Shown: piece by piece, positions 18,311 to 25,604 of the stretch
Layout: the number at the start of each line of letters is the position of its first letter
Position numbering within the stretch: the stretch's first letter is position 1
Assembly: GCF_015999335.1 (NCBI RefSeq)
Contig: NZ_JAEACP010000016.1
Span: 57,123 to 121,122 of the forward strand
Length of the DNA stretch: 64,000 nucleotides
Direction: 5' to 3'
Origin: Tabrizicola soli
GTDB taxonomy: Bacteria > Pseudomonadota > Alphaproteobacteria > Rhodobacterales > Rhodobacteraceae
Notes under the pieces: model-generated
What the model saw: the letters and a program-made list of their open reading frames with translations, nothing else
What the model was told of the DNA's origin: nothing
The model's database searches: none
Made by a program: the position numbers and the translations under genes

Positions 18311-19952
18311 CAGGCCTGCCCGCCCGGCCACCCGTCCCCGCCATGACCATTTCACGCTTCCCCTCCCCCCCGTGGGGAGGGGATGGGGGTGGGGGGCGCG
18401 ACGCCGGTTCTCCGGCGTCCTGCTGGCCCTGACGCTTGTCGCCACCCCTGCCCTTGCCGGGCCCGATGGCGCGACGATCTATGCCGATCTCTGCGCCTCG
18501 TGCCACGCCGAAACCCGGCTGGGCGCGCAGGGTCCGGCGCTGATCCCGGAAAGCCTGGGGCGGCTGGCGGGCGACAGGCTGACGGCCGTCATCGCGGACG
18601 GGCGCGCCATGACGCAGATGCCGGCTTTCAAGGACCAGCTCTCGCCCGAGAGCGTTGCCGCCGTAGCCGAGTTCATCTCGCAGCCCCTGGCCGAAGCGCC
18701 GGTCTGGGGCGAGGCGGAAATCCTCGCCACCCGCAGCCTGCGGGACGACTATACCCCCGCCGCCGCGCCGGTGTTCACCGCCGATCCGATGAACGTGACG
18801 CTGGTGGTGGAAACCGGCGACAGCCATATCTCGGTCCTCGACGGCGACACTTTCGACGTCCTCGATCGCTTCGAGACGCCCTTCGCGGTGCATGGCGGGC
18901 CGAAGTTCAGCTCGGACGGGCGCTATGTCTTCGTCATGTCACGCGACGGCTGGGTGCAGAAATACGATCTCTGGTCGCTGCACGAGGTCGGCCGGGTGCG
19001 TGCCGGCCTGAACAGCCGCAACATCGCGATGAGTTCGGACGGGAAATACCTTGCCGTCGCCAACTACCTGCCGAACACCCTGACCATCCTGAACGCCGCC
19101 GACCTGACCGTGGCCAGGGTGTTCGAGGTCTCGGGCCGCAAGGGCGAGCCCAGCCGCGTCTCGGCCGTCTACCAGGCCCCGGAGCGCGGGACCTTCGTCC
19201 TGGCGCTGAAGGACGTCCCCGAAATCTGGGAGGTCGCCTTCACCGAGGACGGCGGGCCCTATTCGGAGGGCTTCGTCCACAACAACGAGAACGGGATGGA
19301 GGAAGCGGTCGGGGTGGAGAAAGGCCTTTTCGCCCGGCGCCGGATCGACGTCTCGGCGCCGCTGGACGACTTCTTCTTCTCGCCCGACTACCGGGAACTG
19401 ATCGGCGCGAACCGCGAGGGCGAAACCGGCGTCGTGGTGAATCTGGACGTCGGCCGCGAGATCGCCAGCCTGCCCCTGCCGGGGATGCCGCATCTCGGCT
19501 CGGGAATCAGCTGGGAGAGGAACGGCCACCGCGTCGTCGCGATCCCGCATCTGAACGAACCCCGGATCAGCATCATCGACATGGAGGACTGGAGCTTGGT
19601 CAAGGTGATCGAGACCTCGGGCCCCGGCTTCTTCCTGCGCAGCCATGACGGCACGCCCTATCTCTGGGCCGATGTCTTCACCGGCGAGCACAAGGGCGAG
19701 ATGCACATCATCGACAAGCAGTCGCTTGAGGTGGTGAAGGTCCTGAAGCCGGAGCCCGGCAAGACCGTGGCGCATACCGAATTCACCCGGGACGGGAAAT
19801 ATGCTTTGGTCTCGATCTGGGAAATGGATGGCGCGGTCATCATCTATGATGCGGCGACCTTCACGGAACTTGAGCGGCTGCCGATGGTCAAGCCGTCTGG
19901 GAAATACAATGTCTGGAACAAGATCACCTTCGAGGACGGCACCAGCCACTAG
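18285..19952 (+). CDS. nirN: NirN, dihydro-heme d1 dehydrogenase
   Basis: A periplasmic NirS-like protein with an N-terminal cytochrome c domain (CASCH) and a d1-binding beta-propeller ending in SGKYNVWNK. NirN performs the last oxidation, dihydro-heme d1 to heme d1, and passes the product toward NirS. The ATG at 18285 gives 555 residues and overlaps nirJ. Between it and the hydrophobic signal core ([15 protein letters not shown]) lies about 35 residues encoded partly by a GC-rich palindrome at 18,360-18,382, yielding [20 protein letters not shown] at 18372 inside the palindrome would give a shorter, more normal signal peptide. Either way the leader is unusual. Confidence 0.9.
   Translation: MTPRIDSPDRPARPATRPRHDHFTLPLPPVGRGWGWGARRRFSGVLLALTLVATPALAGPDGATIYADLCASCHAETRLGAQGPALIPESLGRLAGDRLTAVIADGRAMTQMPAFKDQLSPESVAAVAEFISQPLAEAPVWGEAEILATRSLRDDYTPAAAPVFTADPMNVTLVVETGDSHISVLDGDTFDVLDRFETPFAVHGGPKFSSDGRYVFVMSRDGWVQKYDLWSLHEVGRVRAGLNSRNIAMSSDGKYLAVANYLPNTLTILNAADLTVARVFEVSGRKGEPSRVSAVYQAPERGTFVLALKDVPEIWEVAFTEDGGPYSEGFVHNNENGMEEAVGVEKGLFARRRIDVSAPLDDFFFSPDYRELIGANREGETGVVVNLDVGREIASLPLPGMPHLGSGISWERNGHRVVAIPHLNEPRISIIDMEDWSLVKVIETSGPGFFLRSHDGTPYLWADVFTGEHKGEMHIIDKQSLEVVKVLKPEPGKTVAHTEFTRDGKYALVSIWEMDGAVIIYDAATFTELERLPMVKPSGKYNVWNKITFEDGTSH
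18360..18400. repeat. Palindromic repeat encoding part of the NirN leader
   Basis: Arms CCCCTCCCC and GGGGAGGGG with a 5-nt loop (18,360-18,382), followed by ATGGGGGTGGGGGG. I recall this kind of element from intergenic positions in Rhodobacterales genomes, but here it lies in the 5' end of nirN. Confidence 0.55.
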
Positions 19953-20172
19953 ACAGCCGTCGTGGCGGCTTCTGGCGGTGCTGTGGCCCTTTGCCACCGG
20001 CGCCGTGGCGATCAACCTCTTCCTCCTGGGGCTGATCGGCGTCAGCATCGGCCTGCCCGCGATTCCCCCGGTCACGGCGCTCTGGCTGTCGCTGCCCTTG
20101 GGACTGCCCGCCACCTGGGCAGGTGCCCGCTGGGTGACGCGCCTGATTGCCGAGGCCGAGGGGACAGGCTAG
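19909..20172 (+). CDS. Small two-helix membrane protein at the end of the nir cluster
   Basis: An open frame ending at 20172. From the ATG at 19909, inside the last 44 bases of nirN in another frame, it gives 87 residues. The informative part lies after the nirN stop: WRLLAVLWPFATGAVAINLF and a second hydrophobic stretch (PPVTALWLSLPLGLPATW), then a short basic tail. This predicts two transmembrane helices. No family is recognised with certainty; small membrane ORFs do occur at the ends of nir clusters. A GTG near 19978 is an alternative start. Codon use fits the neighbours and the frame closely follows nirN, so I consider it real. Confidence 0.55.
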   Translation: MSGTRSPSRTAPATRQPSWRLLAVLWPFATGAVAINLFLLGLIGVSIGLPAIPPVTALWLSLPLGLPATWAGARWVTRLIAEAEGTG

Positions 20173-20174
20173 AA

Positions 20175-20188
20175 CTGACAAAAGTCAA
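20175..20188 (+). promoter_or_regulatory. NNR/FNR-type box before the cytochrome c gene
   Basis: CTGAC-AAAA-GTCAA matches the NNR box at nine of ten half-site positions. Its centre is about 71 bases before the cytochrome ATG, the same spacing as at norC and nirS, so the cytochrome is probably co-regulated with denitrification. Confidence 0.7.
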
Positions 20189-20252
20189 GGAATACCGGGC
20201 CCGCCATATGGCATGGCCAGATCCGACCGTTACGCAGCTGAAAGGAAGACCC

Positions 20253-20669
20253 ATGTTCAAAAGACTTCTCCCCGTTCTCGCCCTCGCGGCCTTCGCGGCC
20301 CCCGCCTTTGCCGATCCCAGCGCCGAGGATGGCGCGGACAGCTTCAAGAAGTGCAAGTCCTGCCACTCGATCGTGGCTGCGGACGGAACCGAGGTGGTGA
20401 AGGGCGGCAAGACCGGCCCGAACCTCTGGGGCATCGTCGGCAACCCGGTCGCCTCGTCGGCCGACTTCAAATACGGCGACGGCATCCTGGCGGCCAAGGA
20501 AAAGGGCGCGGTCTGGGACGAGGCGCAGCTTGTCACCTACCTGGCCGATCCGAACGCCTGGGTGAAGACGGCCTCGGGCGATGACGCCGCGAAGTCGAAG
20601 ATGACCTTCAAGCTGCCGAAGGCCGAGGAAGCCGAGGATATCGCGGCCTATCTCGCCACGCTGAAGTAA
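20253..20669 (+). CDS. Cytochrome c550/c2-family periplasmic electron carrier
   Basis: A 138-residue class I cytochrome c. Signal peptide about residues 1-20 (ALAAFAAPAFA). The heme motif is CKSCH, the typical GGKTGPNLWGIVG follows, and the C-terminal methionine ligand is in KSKMTFKLP. It resembles Paracoccus cytochrome c550, which shuttles electrons from the bc1 complex to NirS, NorC and oxidases. A good ribosome site (AAAGGAAG) precedes the ATG. Being directly downstream of nirN with its own NNR-type box, it is probably the dedicated donor for this nir/nor system. Confidence 0.9.
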   Translation: MFKRLLPVLALAAFAAPAFADPSAEDGADSFKKCKSCHSIVAADGTEVVKGGKTGPNLWGIVGNPVASSADFKYGDGILAAKEKGAVWDEAQLVTYLADPNAWVKTASGDDAAKSKMTFKLPKAEEAEDIAAYLATLK

Positions 20670-20679
20670 GCCCAGGCGC

Positions 20680-20702
20680 AGGGTGGGCGAATCGCCCACC
20701 CT
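20680..20702. terminator. Bidirectional hairpin between convergent genes
   Basis: Arms AGGGTGGGCGA and TCGCCCACCCT (11 bp) meet with a single central base, a 23-nt palindrome 10 bases after the cytochrome stop and 2 bases before the end of the opposing SDR gene. The arms belong to a GTAGGGTG-type repeat also visible near 25,592 and 52,575. Confidence 0.6.
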
Positions 20703-20704
20703 AC

Positions 20705-21463
20705 TCATTCGCGGGGCGGGAAAAGGCGGTAATGGATCCAGTCCGGCAGGAGCCGACCGCCGCGGAAGATCCAGGAAAAGAGCGTCGGGAAGCTGGTCTT
20801 GAACCGGCCCGACCGCATGTGCCGGAACATGATCCTTGCCGCGGCCTCGGGCTGCATGACGAAGGGCATGGCGAAATCGTTCTTCGCCGTCAGCCGGGTG
20901 CGGATGAAGCCCGGATTCACCAGCTGCACCGCGATGCCCGACCGGCGCAGGTCGGCATGTAGCGATTCGGCCAGCACCATGACCCCGGCCTTGGACGCGG
21001 CATAGCCGATAGCGCCGGGCAGGCCGCGAAAGCCCGAGAGCGAGCCGGTGATCACCACATGCCCCCGCCCCCGCGCCAGCATGGCGGGCAGGGCAACCCC
21101 CAGGGCGCGGATGCAGCCGGTGAAGTTCACCTCGGCCATCGCCTCGACCTTCGTCGCATCCCAGTCCTGCGCCCGCATCGGCCAGTAGACGCCGGCCAGG
21201 AACACGATCCCGTCCAGATCGCCCAACTGCTCTGCCGCCCGCGCCACGCTGGCGCGGCAGCCCACATCCACCGGCAGCGCCCGGGCCTTGCCCGGAAGGC
21301 CCGCCACCGCCGCGTCCAGCGCCTGGGCATCGCGGGCCGAGAGGATCAGCTCGGCCCCCGCCTCGGACATCAGCCGGGCGAGCGCGAGGCCCAACCCATG
21401 CGAGGCGCCGACCAGCCAGTAGCGTTTGCCCCGGAACTCCCGCCCCCGCCTGGCGCCTTTCAT
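20705..21463 (-). CDS. Short-chain dehydrogenase/reductase in the RpoE-linked operon
   Basis: A 252-residue Rossmann-fold SDR. The cofactor motif is GASHGLG (with TGxxxGxG altered at its first residue) and the catalytic pair is YAASK, with the serine in VITGSLSG. The C-terminal region WIFRGGRLLPDWIHYRLFP is hydrophobic and aromatic, perhaps for membrane or lipid contact. It is the third gene of the operon divergent from rpoE-chrR and overlaps the DUF1365 gene as ATGA. The substrate is unknown; the context suggests a lipid or photo-oxidative product. Confidence 0.85.
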   Translation of the reverse strand: MKGARRGREFRGKRYWLVGASHGLGLALARLMSEAGAELILSARDAQALDAAVAGLPGKARALPVDVGCRASVARAAEQLGDLDGIVFLAGVYWPMRAQDWDATKVEAMAEVNFTGCIRALGVALPAMLARGRGHVVITGSLSGFRGLPGAIGYAASKAGVMVLAESLHADLRRSGIAVQLVNPGFIRTRLTAKNDFAMPFVMQPEAAARIMFRHMRSGRFKTSFPTLFSWIFRGGRLLPDWIHYRLFPPRE

Positions 21464-22284
21464 GTCGGGCGCCTACGACGCGGCTTGCGCGTGCCTCCGG
21501 CGGGGATATTTGGGCCAGTCTGAAAGGGCGATGCCGGACCGGAGACCTCGCCTTGGGGCGGCGGCGGGCAGGGGGTGAAGCGGACGCCTTTCCACCACAG
21601 TTTCAGCGCCTGCCAGTGGATCAGCGCCAGCACCCGGCGCGAGCCGAAGGGGCGGCGCAGGGCCGAGGCGATGATCCCGGCATTGGTCAGGGGCAGGCGT
21701 GGGCCGATCAGGTTGGTGTAAAGCCCGCCGTCCGGCGTGGTGTAGTCGATCCAGATCCCGATCCGGTCGGGCCGGATGTCGAAGCGGAAGTCGTAGCGCC
21801 CCGCGACCGGCTGGAAGGGCGAGACGTGGAAGATCTTCTGCGCCCGAAGCGTGTCCTCGCGGGTGACCGGGCCACGATCCTCGCGGTGGCAGAGGTAGGA
21901 ATGCCGGTCGCCCCAGGTGTTGGTGACCTCGGCGATCACGGCGCGCAACTGGCCGGAGGCATCCTGGGCCAGCCAGAAGCTGACCGGGTTGAACACATGG
22001 CCGAGCAGGCGTGGCTGGGCGAGGAGGAGCAGCCGGTCATGCGCCAGCCCCTGCCCCGCCAGCACTTCGCGCGCCCATGCGGCGCCCCGCCCCCGCCCCG
22101 GAGCGCCGCCGTGGTCGCTGTCACGCACCGCCATCAGGTTGCCCCGGTTGCGGGAAAACAGCGACGGTCCCTGCGCCCGGTCGGGATCCAGCAGCACATA
22201 GTCCACCGAATAGCGGAAGGCGTTCTTCACCGGGCCCTTGCGGCGGTGGAAGGTCTCGGCCCGGATCCGCTCGACCCTGGTCAT
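21460..22284 (-). CDS. DUF1365 family protein in the RpoE-linked operon
   Basis: A 274-residue DUF1365 protein; recognisable parts are FRYSVDYVLLD, LLGHVFNPVSFWL, EVTNTWGDRHSYL and KIFHVSPFQP. The family is found with FAD-dependent amine-oxidase-like proteins and cyclopropane fatty acid synthases. The start at 22284 overlaps the flavoprotein stop as ATGA. The last 35 or so residues (from about FTPCPPPPQ) look unlike the family and are encoded by an extragenic-type repeat at 21,488-21,526, so the original stop may have been lost. Function is inferred as lipid modification under singlet oxygen stress. Confidence 0.85.
   Translation of the reverse strand: MTRVERIRAETFHRRKGPVKNAFRYSVDYVLLDPDRAQGPSLFSRNRGNLMAVRDSDHGGAPGRGRGAAWAREVLAGQGLAHDRLLLLAQPRLLGHVFNPVSFWLAQDASGQLRAVIAEVTNTWGDRHSYLCHREDRGPVTREDTLRAQKIFHVSPFQPVAGRYDFRFDIRPDRIGIWIDYTTPDGGLYTNLIGPRLPLTNAGIIASALRRPFGSRRVLALIHWQALKLWWKGVRFTPCPPPPQGEVSGPASPFQTGPNIPAGGTRKPRRRRPT
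21488..21526. repeat. Extragenic-type repeat inside the DUF1365 C-terminus
   Basis: The block GTGCCTCCGGCGGGGATATT followed by TGGGCCAGTCTGAAAG is a pattern I recall from gaps between genes in Rhodobacterales genomes. Here it codes the PNIPAGGTRKPRRRR tail of the DUF1365 protein. Confidence 0.4.
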
Positions 22285-23576
22285 GCCGCCAGCCGGAAGC
22301 GTTGCCGCTCTCCCATCGCCTGCACCACATCGACCGCCGAGGCGAAGCCATCCTCGTGAAAGCCGTTCCGCATCCACGCACCGCAGAACCAGGTGTTGCC
22401 GGTCCCATTCATCGCGCGCAGCCGGTCCTGCGCGGCCAGGGCGGCCAGGTCGAAGACCGGGTGGTGGAAGGTGGTCACGTCATGGATCAGGTCCTCGCGG
22501 ATCGGGCGGCTGGTGTTCAGCGTGACGAACAGGAGATCGTCCTGCGGGATCGGCTGCAGGCTGTTCATCCAGTAGGTCAGGTCGATGCGCTCTCCCGGCC
22601 CTGCCTTCGGCTCGACATAGGACCAGGAGGACCAGACCTTGCGCGACTTCGGCATCAGCGAGGGGTCGGAATGCAGCACCGCCTGGTTCGGCTGGTAGCG
22701 GATCGCGGCCAGCGCCCCCGCCTCGGCCGGGGTGGCGTCGGCGAGAAGCTTCAGCGAGATGTCGGAATGCGTCGCCAGGACCACGTCGTCGAAAAGCTCC
22801 CACTCTCCGCCCTGCGCCCGGACCAGGACCGACCCCGCCTCGCGCCGCACGCCGGCCACCGGCGTATTGGTGCGGATGTGGACGCCTTGCGCGGTCATCG
22901 TGGCCGCAAGCCGGCGGACATATTCGACCGAGCCGCCGCGGAGGGTATACCACTGGTGCTGGCCCTTGTGGCCCATCAGCGCATGGTTGCGGAAGAAGCG
23001 CACCAGCGCCCGCGCCGGAAAGTCCAGGATGCCGCGCGTCGGCGTCGACCAGATCGCGCCCGAGAAGGGGGTGATGTAATGGTCGCGGAACCAGGGCCCG
23101 GTGCCGAGACGATCCAGCAGTTCGCGGATCGTCATGGCGGGGTCGGCCGCCAGGGCCACGGCATTGCGGTTGAAATGCAGGATGTCGGCCAGCATCCGCA
23201 GGAAGCGCGGGTTGAAGGCGTTCCTGCGCTGGGCAAAGAGCGTGTCCATCGTGGCCAGCCCGTATTCCAGCGCGCCGCCTCGGATCGAGGCGGCGAAGGA
23301 CATGCGGCTTTCGACGGTGGAGACGCCCAGCTTCTCGAACAGGCGCACGAGGTTCGGGTAGTTCATCCGGTTGAAGACGATGAAGCCGGTGTCGACCGGC
23401 TGGTCGCCGCGCTTGCCCGCGATCACGGTGCGGGCATGGCCGCCAAGGCGCGGTTCGGCCTCGAACAGGACGACTGTGTTGGTCTCGGCCAGCAGATGTG
23501 CGGCCGCCATCCCCGAAATGCCCCCTCCGATGACGGCGATGCGGCGAGGAGCCTGGCCCAAGGTCTCGAACGGCAT
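22281..23576 (-). CDS. FAD/NAD(P)-binding amine-oxidase-like flavoprotein
   Basis: A 431-residue flavoprotein with an N-terminal dinucleotide-binding motif GGGISGMAAAHLL (about residues 17-30) and the downstream GGHARTV typical of amine oxidase-like desaturases. It is the first gene of a three-gene operon divergent from rpoE-chrR. In Rhodobacter sphaeroides an operon of this composition belongs to the RpoE regulon, and from memory parts of that regulon were tied to methylated furan fatty acid synthesis; this is not checked here. The ATG at 23576 is chosen because a strong RpoE-type promoter lies just upstream, within the longer open frame. Confidence 0.87.
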   Translation of the reverse strand: MPFETLGQAPRRIAVIGGGISGMAAAHLLAETNTVVLFEAEPRLGGHARTVIAGKRGDQPVDTGFIVFNRMNYPNLVRLFEKLGVSTVESRMSFAASIRGGALEYGLATMDTLFAQRRNAFNPRFLRMLADILHFNRNAVALAADPAMTIRELLDRLGTGPWFRDHYITPFSGAIWSTPTRGILDFPARALVRFFRNHALMGHKGQHQWYTLRGGSVEYVRRLAATMTAQGVHIRTNTPVAGVRREAGSVLVRAQGGEWELFDDVVLATHSDISLKLLADATPAEAGALAAIRYQPNQAVLHSDPSLMPKSRKVWSSWSYVEPKAGPGERIDLTYWMNSLQPIPQDDLLFVTLNTSRPIREDLIHDVTTFHHPVFDLAALAAQDRLRAMNGTGNTWFCGAWMRNGFHEDGFASAVDVVQAMGERQRFRLAA

Positions 23577-23605
23577 TCCGGTGGGTTCCTTCGGTGATTT
23601 TCGGC

Positions 23606-23634
23606 ACTTACGCAGGCCGCGCCGGATCGGATCA
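23606..23634 (-). promoter_or_regulatory. RpoE-type promoter of the flavoprotein-DUF1365-SDR operon
   Basis: On the minus strand TGATCC (23,634-23,629), an 18-base spacer, then TAAGT (23,610-23,606) match the consensus known for Rhodobacter RpoE. The expected start of transcription near 23,600 is about 24 bases before the ATG. Confidence 0.8.
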
Positions 23635-23653
23635 CTTGTCCCGCGCGGAGGTG

Positions 23654-23683
23654 TGATCCGGCCCGGCATCTGCGGCGTATGAA
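23654..23683 (+). promoter_or_regulatory. Probable RpoE-type promoter of rpoE-chrR
   Basis: TGATCC (23,654-23,659), an 18-base spacer and TATGAA (23,678-23,683) resemble the RpoE consensus with a weaker -10. It would allow autoregulation of rpoE-chrR and lies back to back with the promoter on the other strand. Confidence 0.6.
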
Positions 23684-23793
23684 ATCGCATGATGCTGGAC
23701 ACCGGCGAATTCGCTATCACGGGACAGGCAGGTCCATCGCGCCATCGCGGCGCGGCGGGAAGGGCCGTGCTACGCCGGAAGAAGGACGGGCTG

Positions 23794-24354
23794 GTGTCGA
23801 GCGAGGATGAGACGGATTGGGCGGCCCTGCTGCTGCGGGTGCGCGACCATCAGGACAGGGCGGCCTTTGCCGTCCTGTTCCGGCATTTCGCCCCGAGGGT
23901 GAAGGCCTTCCTGATGAAGTCGGGCGCCGGGGCGTCCCTGGCCGAGGAATGCGCGCAGGACGTGATGGCGGTGCTCTGGCAGAAGGCGCATCTGTTCGAT
24001 CCGGCGCGGGCCAGCGTGGCGACCTGGGTCTATACGATCGCCCGCAACCGCCGGATCAACGCCCTGCGCCGCGCGCGCCGGGCGGAACCGGAGGAGCTGG
24101 ACTGGGGCCCCGCGCCCGAGCCTGACCAGGCCGAGGCGCTGGAGACCCGGCAGGAGACGGAACGGCTGGGCCGTGCGCTTGCCGCATTGCCCACGCCGCA
24201 GAGGACGCTGATCGAGCGCGCCTTCTATGGCGAGCTTTCCCATAGCGAGATCGCCGCCGAGACGGGGCTTCCGCTGGGGACGATCAAGTCGCGGATACGG
24301 CTGGCGCTGGACAAGCTGCGCCACCGGATGGGTGAAGGACCGAAGCGGACATGA
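23794..24354 (+). CDS. rpoE: RpoE, group IV (ECF) sigma factor of the singlet-oxygen response
   Basis: A 186-residue ECF sigma factor. Region 2 contains ATWVYTIARNRRIN, the -10 recognition helix, and region 4 contains SHSEIAAETGLPLGTIKSRIRLAL, the -35 helix-turn-helix. The GTG at 23794 is preferred: GAAGGA lies 7 bases upstream and the protein then starts near the conserved WAALLLRVRDHQDRAAF. A longer frame from 23689 would overlap the promoter. With ChrR next to it (ATGA overlap) this is the sigma E/anti-sigma pair that answers singlet oxygen and organic peroxides. Confidence 0.92.
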   Translation: MSSEDETDWAALLLRVRDHQDRAAFAVLFRHFAPRVKAFLMKSGAGASLAEECAQDVMAVLWQKAHLFDPARASVATWVYTIARNRRINALRRARRAEPEELDWGPAPEPDQAEALETRQETERLGRALAALPTPQRTLIERAFYGELSHSEIAAETGLPLGTIKSRIRLALDKLRHRMGEGPKRT

Positions 24355-24995
24355 CGATACGCCACCACCTCTCGGACCAGTTGTTGATGGCCTATGCCGC
24401 CGGTCAATTGCCCGAGGCGTTCAGCCTGGTCGTGGCGGCCCATCTGTCGCTGTGCGACGACTGCCGGGCACAGGCGGACTCGTTCGATGCGGTCGGCGGC
24501 GCGGTGCTGGAAGAAGCCGGAGAGATCGCCATGGGCGAAGACGCCCTGGCGCGAACCCTGGCCCGGATCGAGTGGCTGCCGCGGGCCGCGGCCCCGAAGC
24601 CCCGGCGTGCGGCGGGCATCTTCCCGGCGCCGCTGGTGGATTATGTCGGCGGCGATCTCCCGGCGGTGCGCTGGCGGCGGGTGGGCGGCGGGGTGCGGCA
24701 AGCGATCCTGCCGACCGACCGCGACGCGACGGCGCGTCTTCTCTATATCCCGGCGGGAACGGCGGTACCGGACCACGGCCACCGCGGGCTGGAGCTGACG
24801 CTGGTCCTGCAGGGCGCCTTCGCCGACGAGACCGACCGCTTCTCCCGCGGCGATGTCGAGATCGCGGACGAGGCGCTGGAGCATACTCCGGTCGCGCTGG
24901 CCGGGCAGGATTGCATCTGCCTGGCGGCGACGGATGCGCCGCTGCGGTTTCGAGGCCTGATCCCGCGCCTGGCGCAGCCGTTGTTCCGGATTTGA
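24351..24995 (+). CDS. chrR: ChrR, zinc-dependent anti-sigma factor
   Basis: A 214-residue cupin anti-sigma factor. The N-terminal zinc-binding anti-sigma domain has H6, H31, C35 and C38, the same set as in Rhodobacter sphaeroides ChrR. The C-terminal cupin-like domain (about residues 90-205) has HGHRGLE and a later EHTP that form the second metal site needed for the response to singlet oxygen. It binds RpoE and keeps it inactive until singlet oxygen triggers release. Co-translated with rpoE. Confidence 0.94.
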   Translation: MTIRHHLSDQLLMAYAAGQLPEAFSLVVAAHLSLCDDCRAQADSFDAVGGAVLEEAGEIAMGEDALARTLARIEWLPRAAAPKPRRAAGIFPAPLVDYVGGDLPAVRWRRVGGGVRQAILPTDRDATARLLYIPAGTAVPDHGHRGLELTLVLQGAFADETDRFSRGDVEIADEALEHTPVALAGQDCICLAATDAPLRFRGLIPRLAQPLFRI

Positions 24996-25020
24996 CCGGG
25001 GCGCCGGTCTGAAGCCCGGC

Positions 25021-25545
25021 CTACGGAAGCTGCAACCTGACTGCGATCACCGGCCAGTCGCCGTCCAACCGGGCGGGGCCATCGGTCAGGACCAGGTCGT
25101 CGCGGTTCACGGCGGCGCCATTGATGCGGCACGGGCCAAGCGCGTAGAGCGCGAGGGTCCCCTTGGCGGGAAGGCTGTCGTTCCGGGCGACGATGACCTG
25201 CGGCCTTGCCAGCGCCTGCGCAGTCATGACGTTGAAATCGTCGGACTGCTGGCCATTGGTTTCGGTCGCCGTGACCTCCACGTCGCCGGGGAAGGCCACC
25301 GGCACCAGCGGCTCGCAGCGGAAATCCAGGCCCGGCCCGGTCAGCCGGAAGCCGGGGCCGAAGAGCACGGTCAGGTTCCGCTCGATGCCGGGAAAGAGCG
25401 AGAACGGGCCGTCCTCGACCACCGAGGCACGGGAGAGGCGAACGAGGAGCTGGCCGTCCCGCTCAAGCCGCCAAAGCTCGGTGGTGTTGCCCTTGCCGTT
25501 CTTCCAGGGCTGGCGGGTGTAGTCGGCAGGGGTCAGGTGGCGCAT
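25021..25545 (-). CDS. HutD/Ves-family cupin-like protein
   Basis: A 174-residue beta-barrel protein of the HutD/Ves family: the N-terminus has PWKNGKGNTTELW, followed by FPGIERNLTVL and a C-terminal ALYALGPCRING-type segment. HutD is linked to histidine use in some bacteria and Ves to cold-induced environment sensing in Escherichia coli, but no enzyme activity is established. No hut genes are near. It is convergent with chrR and follows rmuC on the same strand after about 60 bases. Confidence 0.8.
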   Translation of the reverse strand: MRHLTPADYTRQPWKNGKGNTTELWRLERDGQLLVRLSRASVVEDGPFSLFPGIERNLTVLFGPGFRLTGPGLDFRCEPLVPVAFPGDVEVTATETNGQQSDDFNVMTAQALARPQVIVARNDSLPAKGTLALYALGPCRINGAAVNRDDLVLTDGPARLDGDWPVIAVRLQLP

Positions 25546-25604
25546 CGTGTTCCTATCGGCCGGCGGGTGAATCCGCGAGGAATCGCGGGACCACCCACCC
25601 TACC

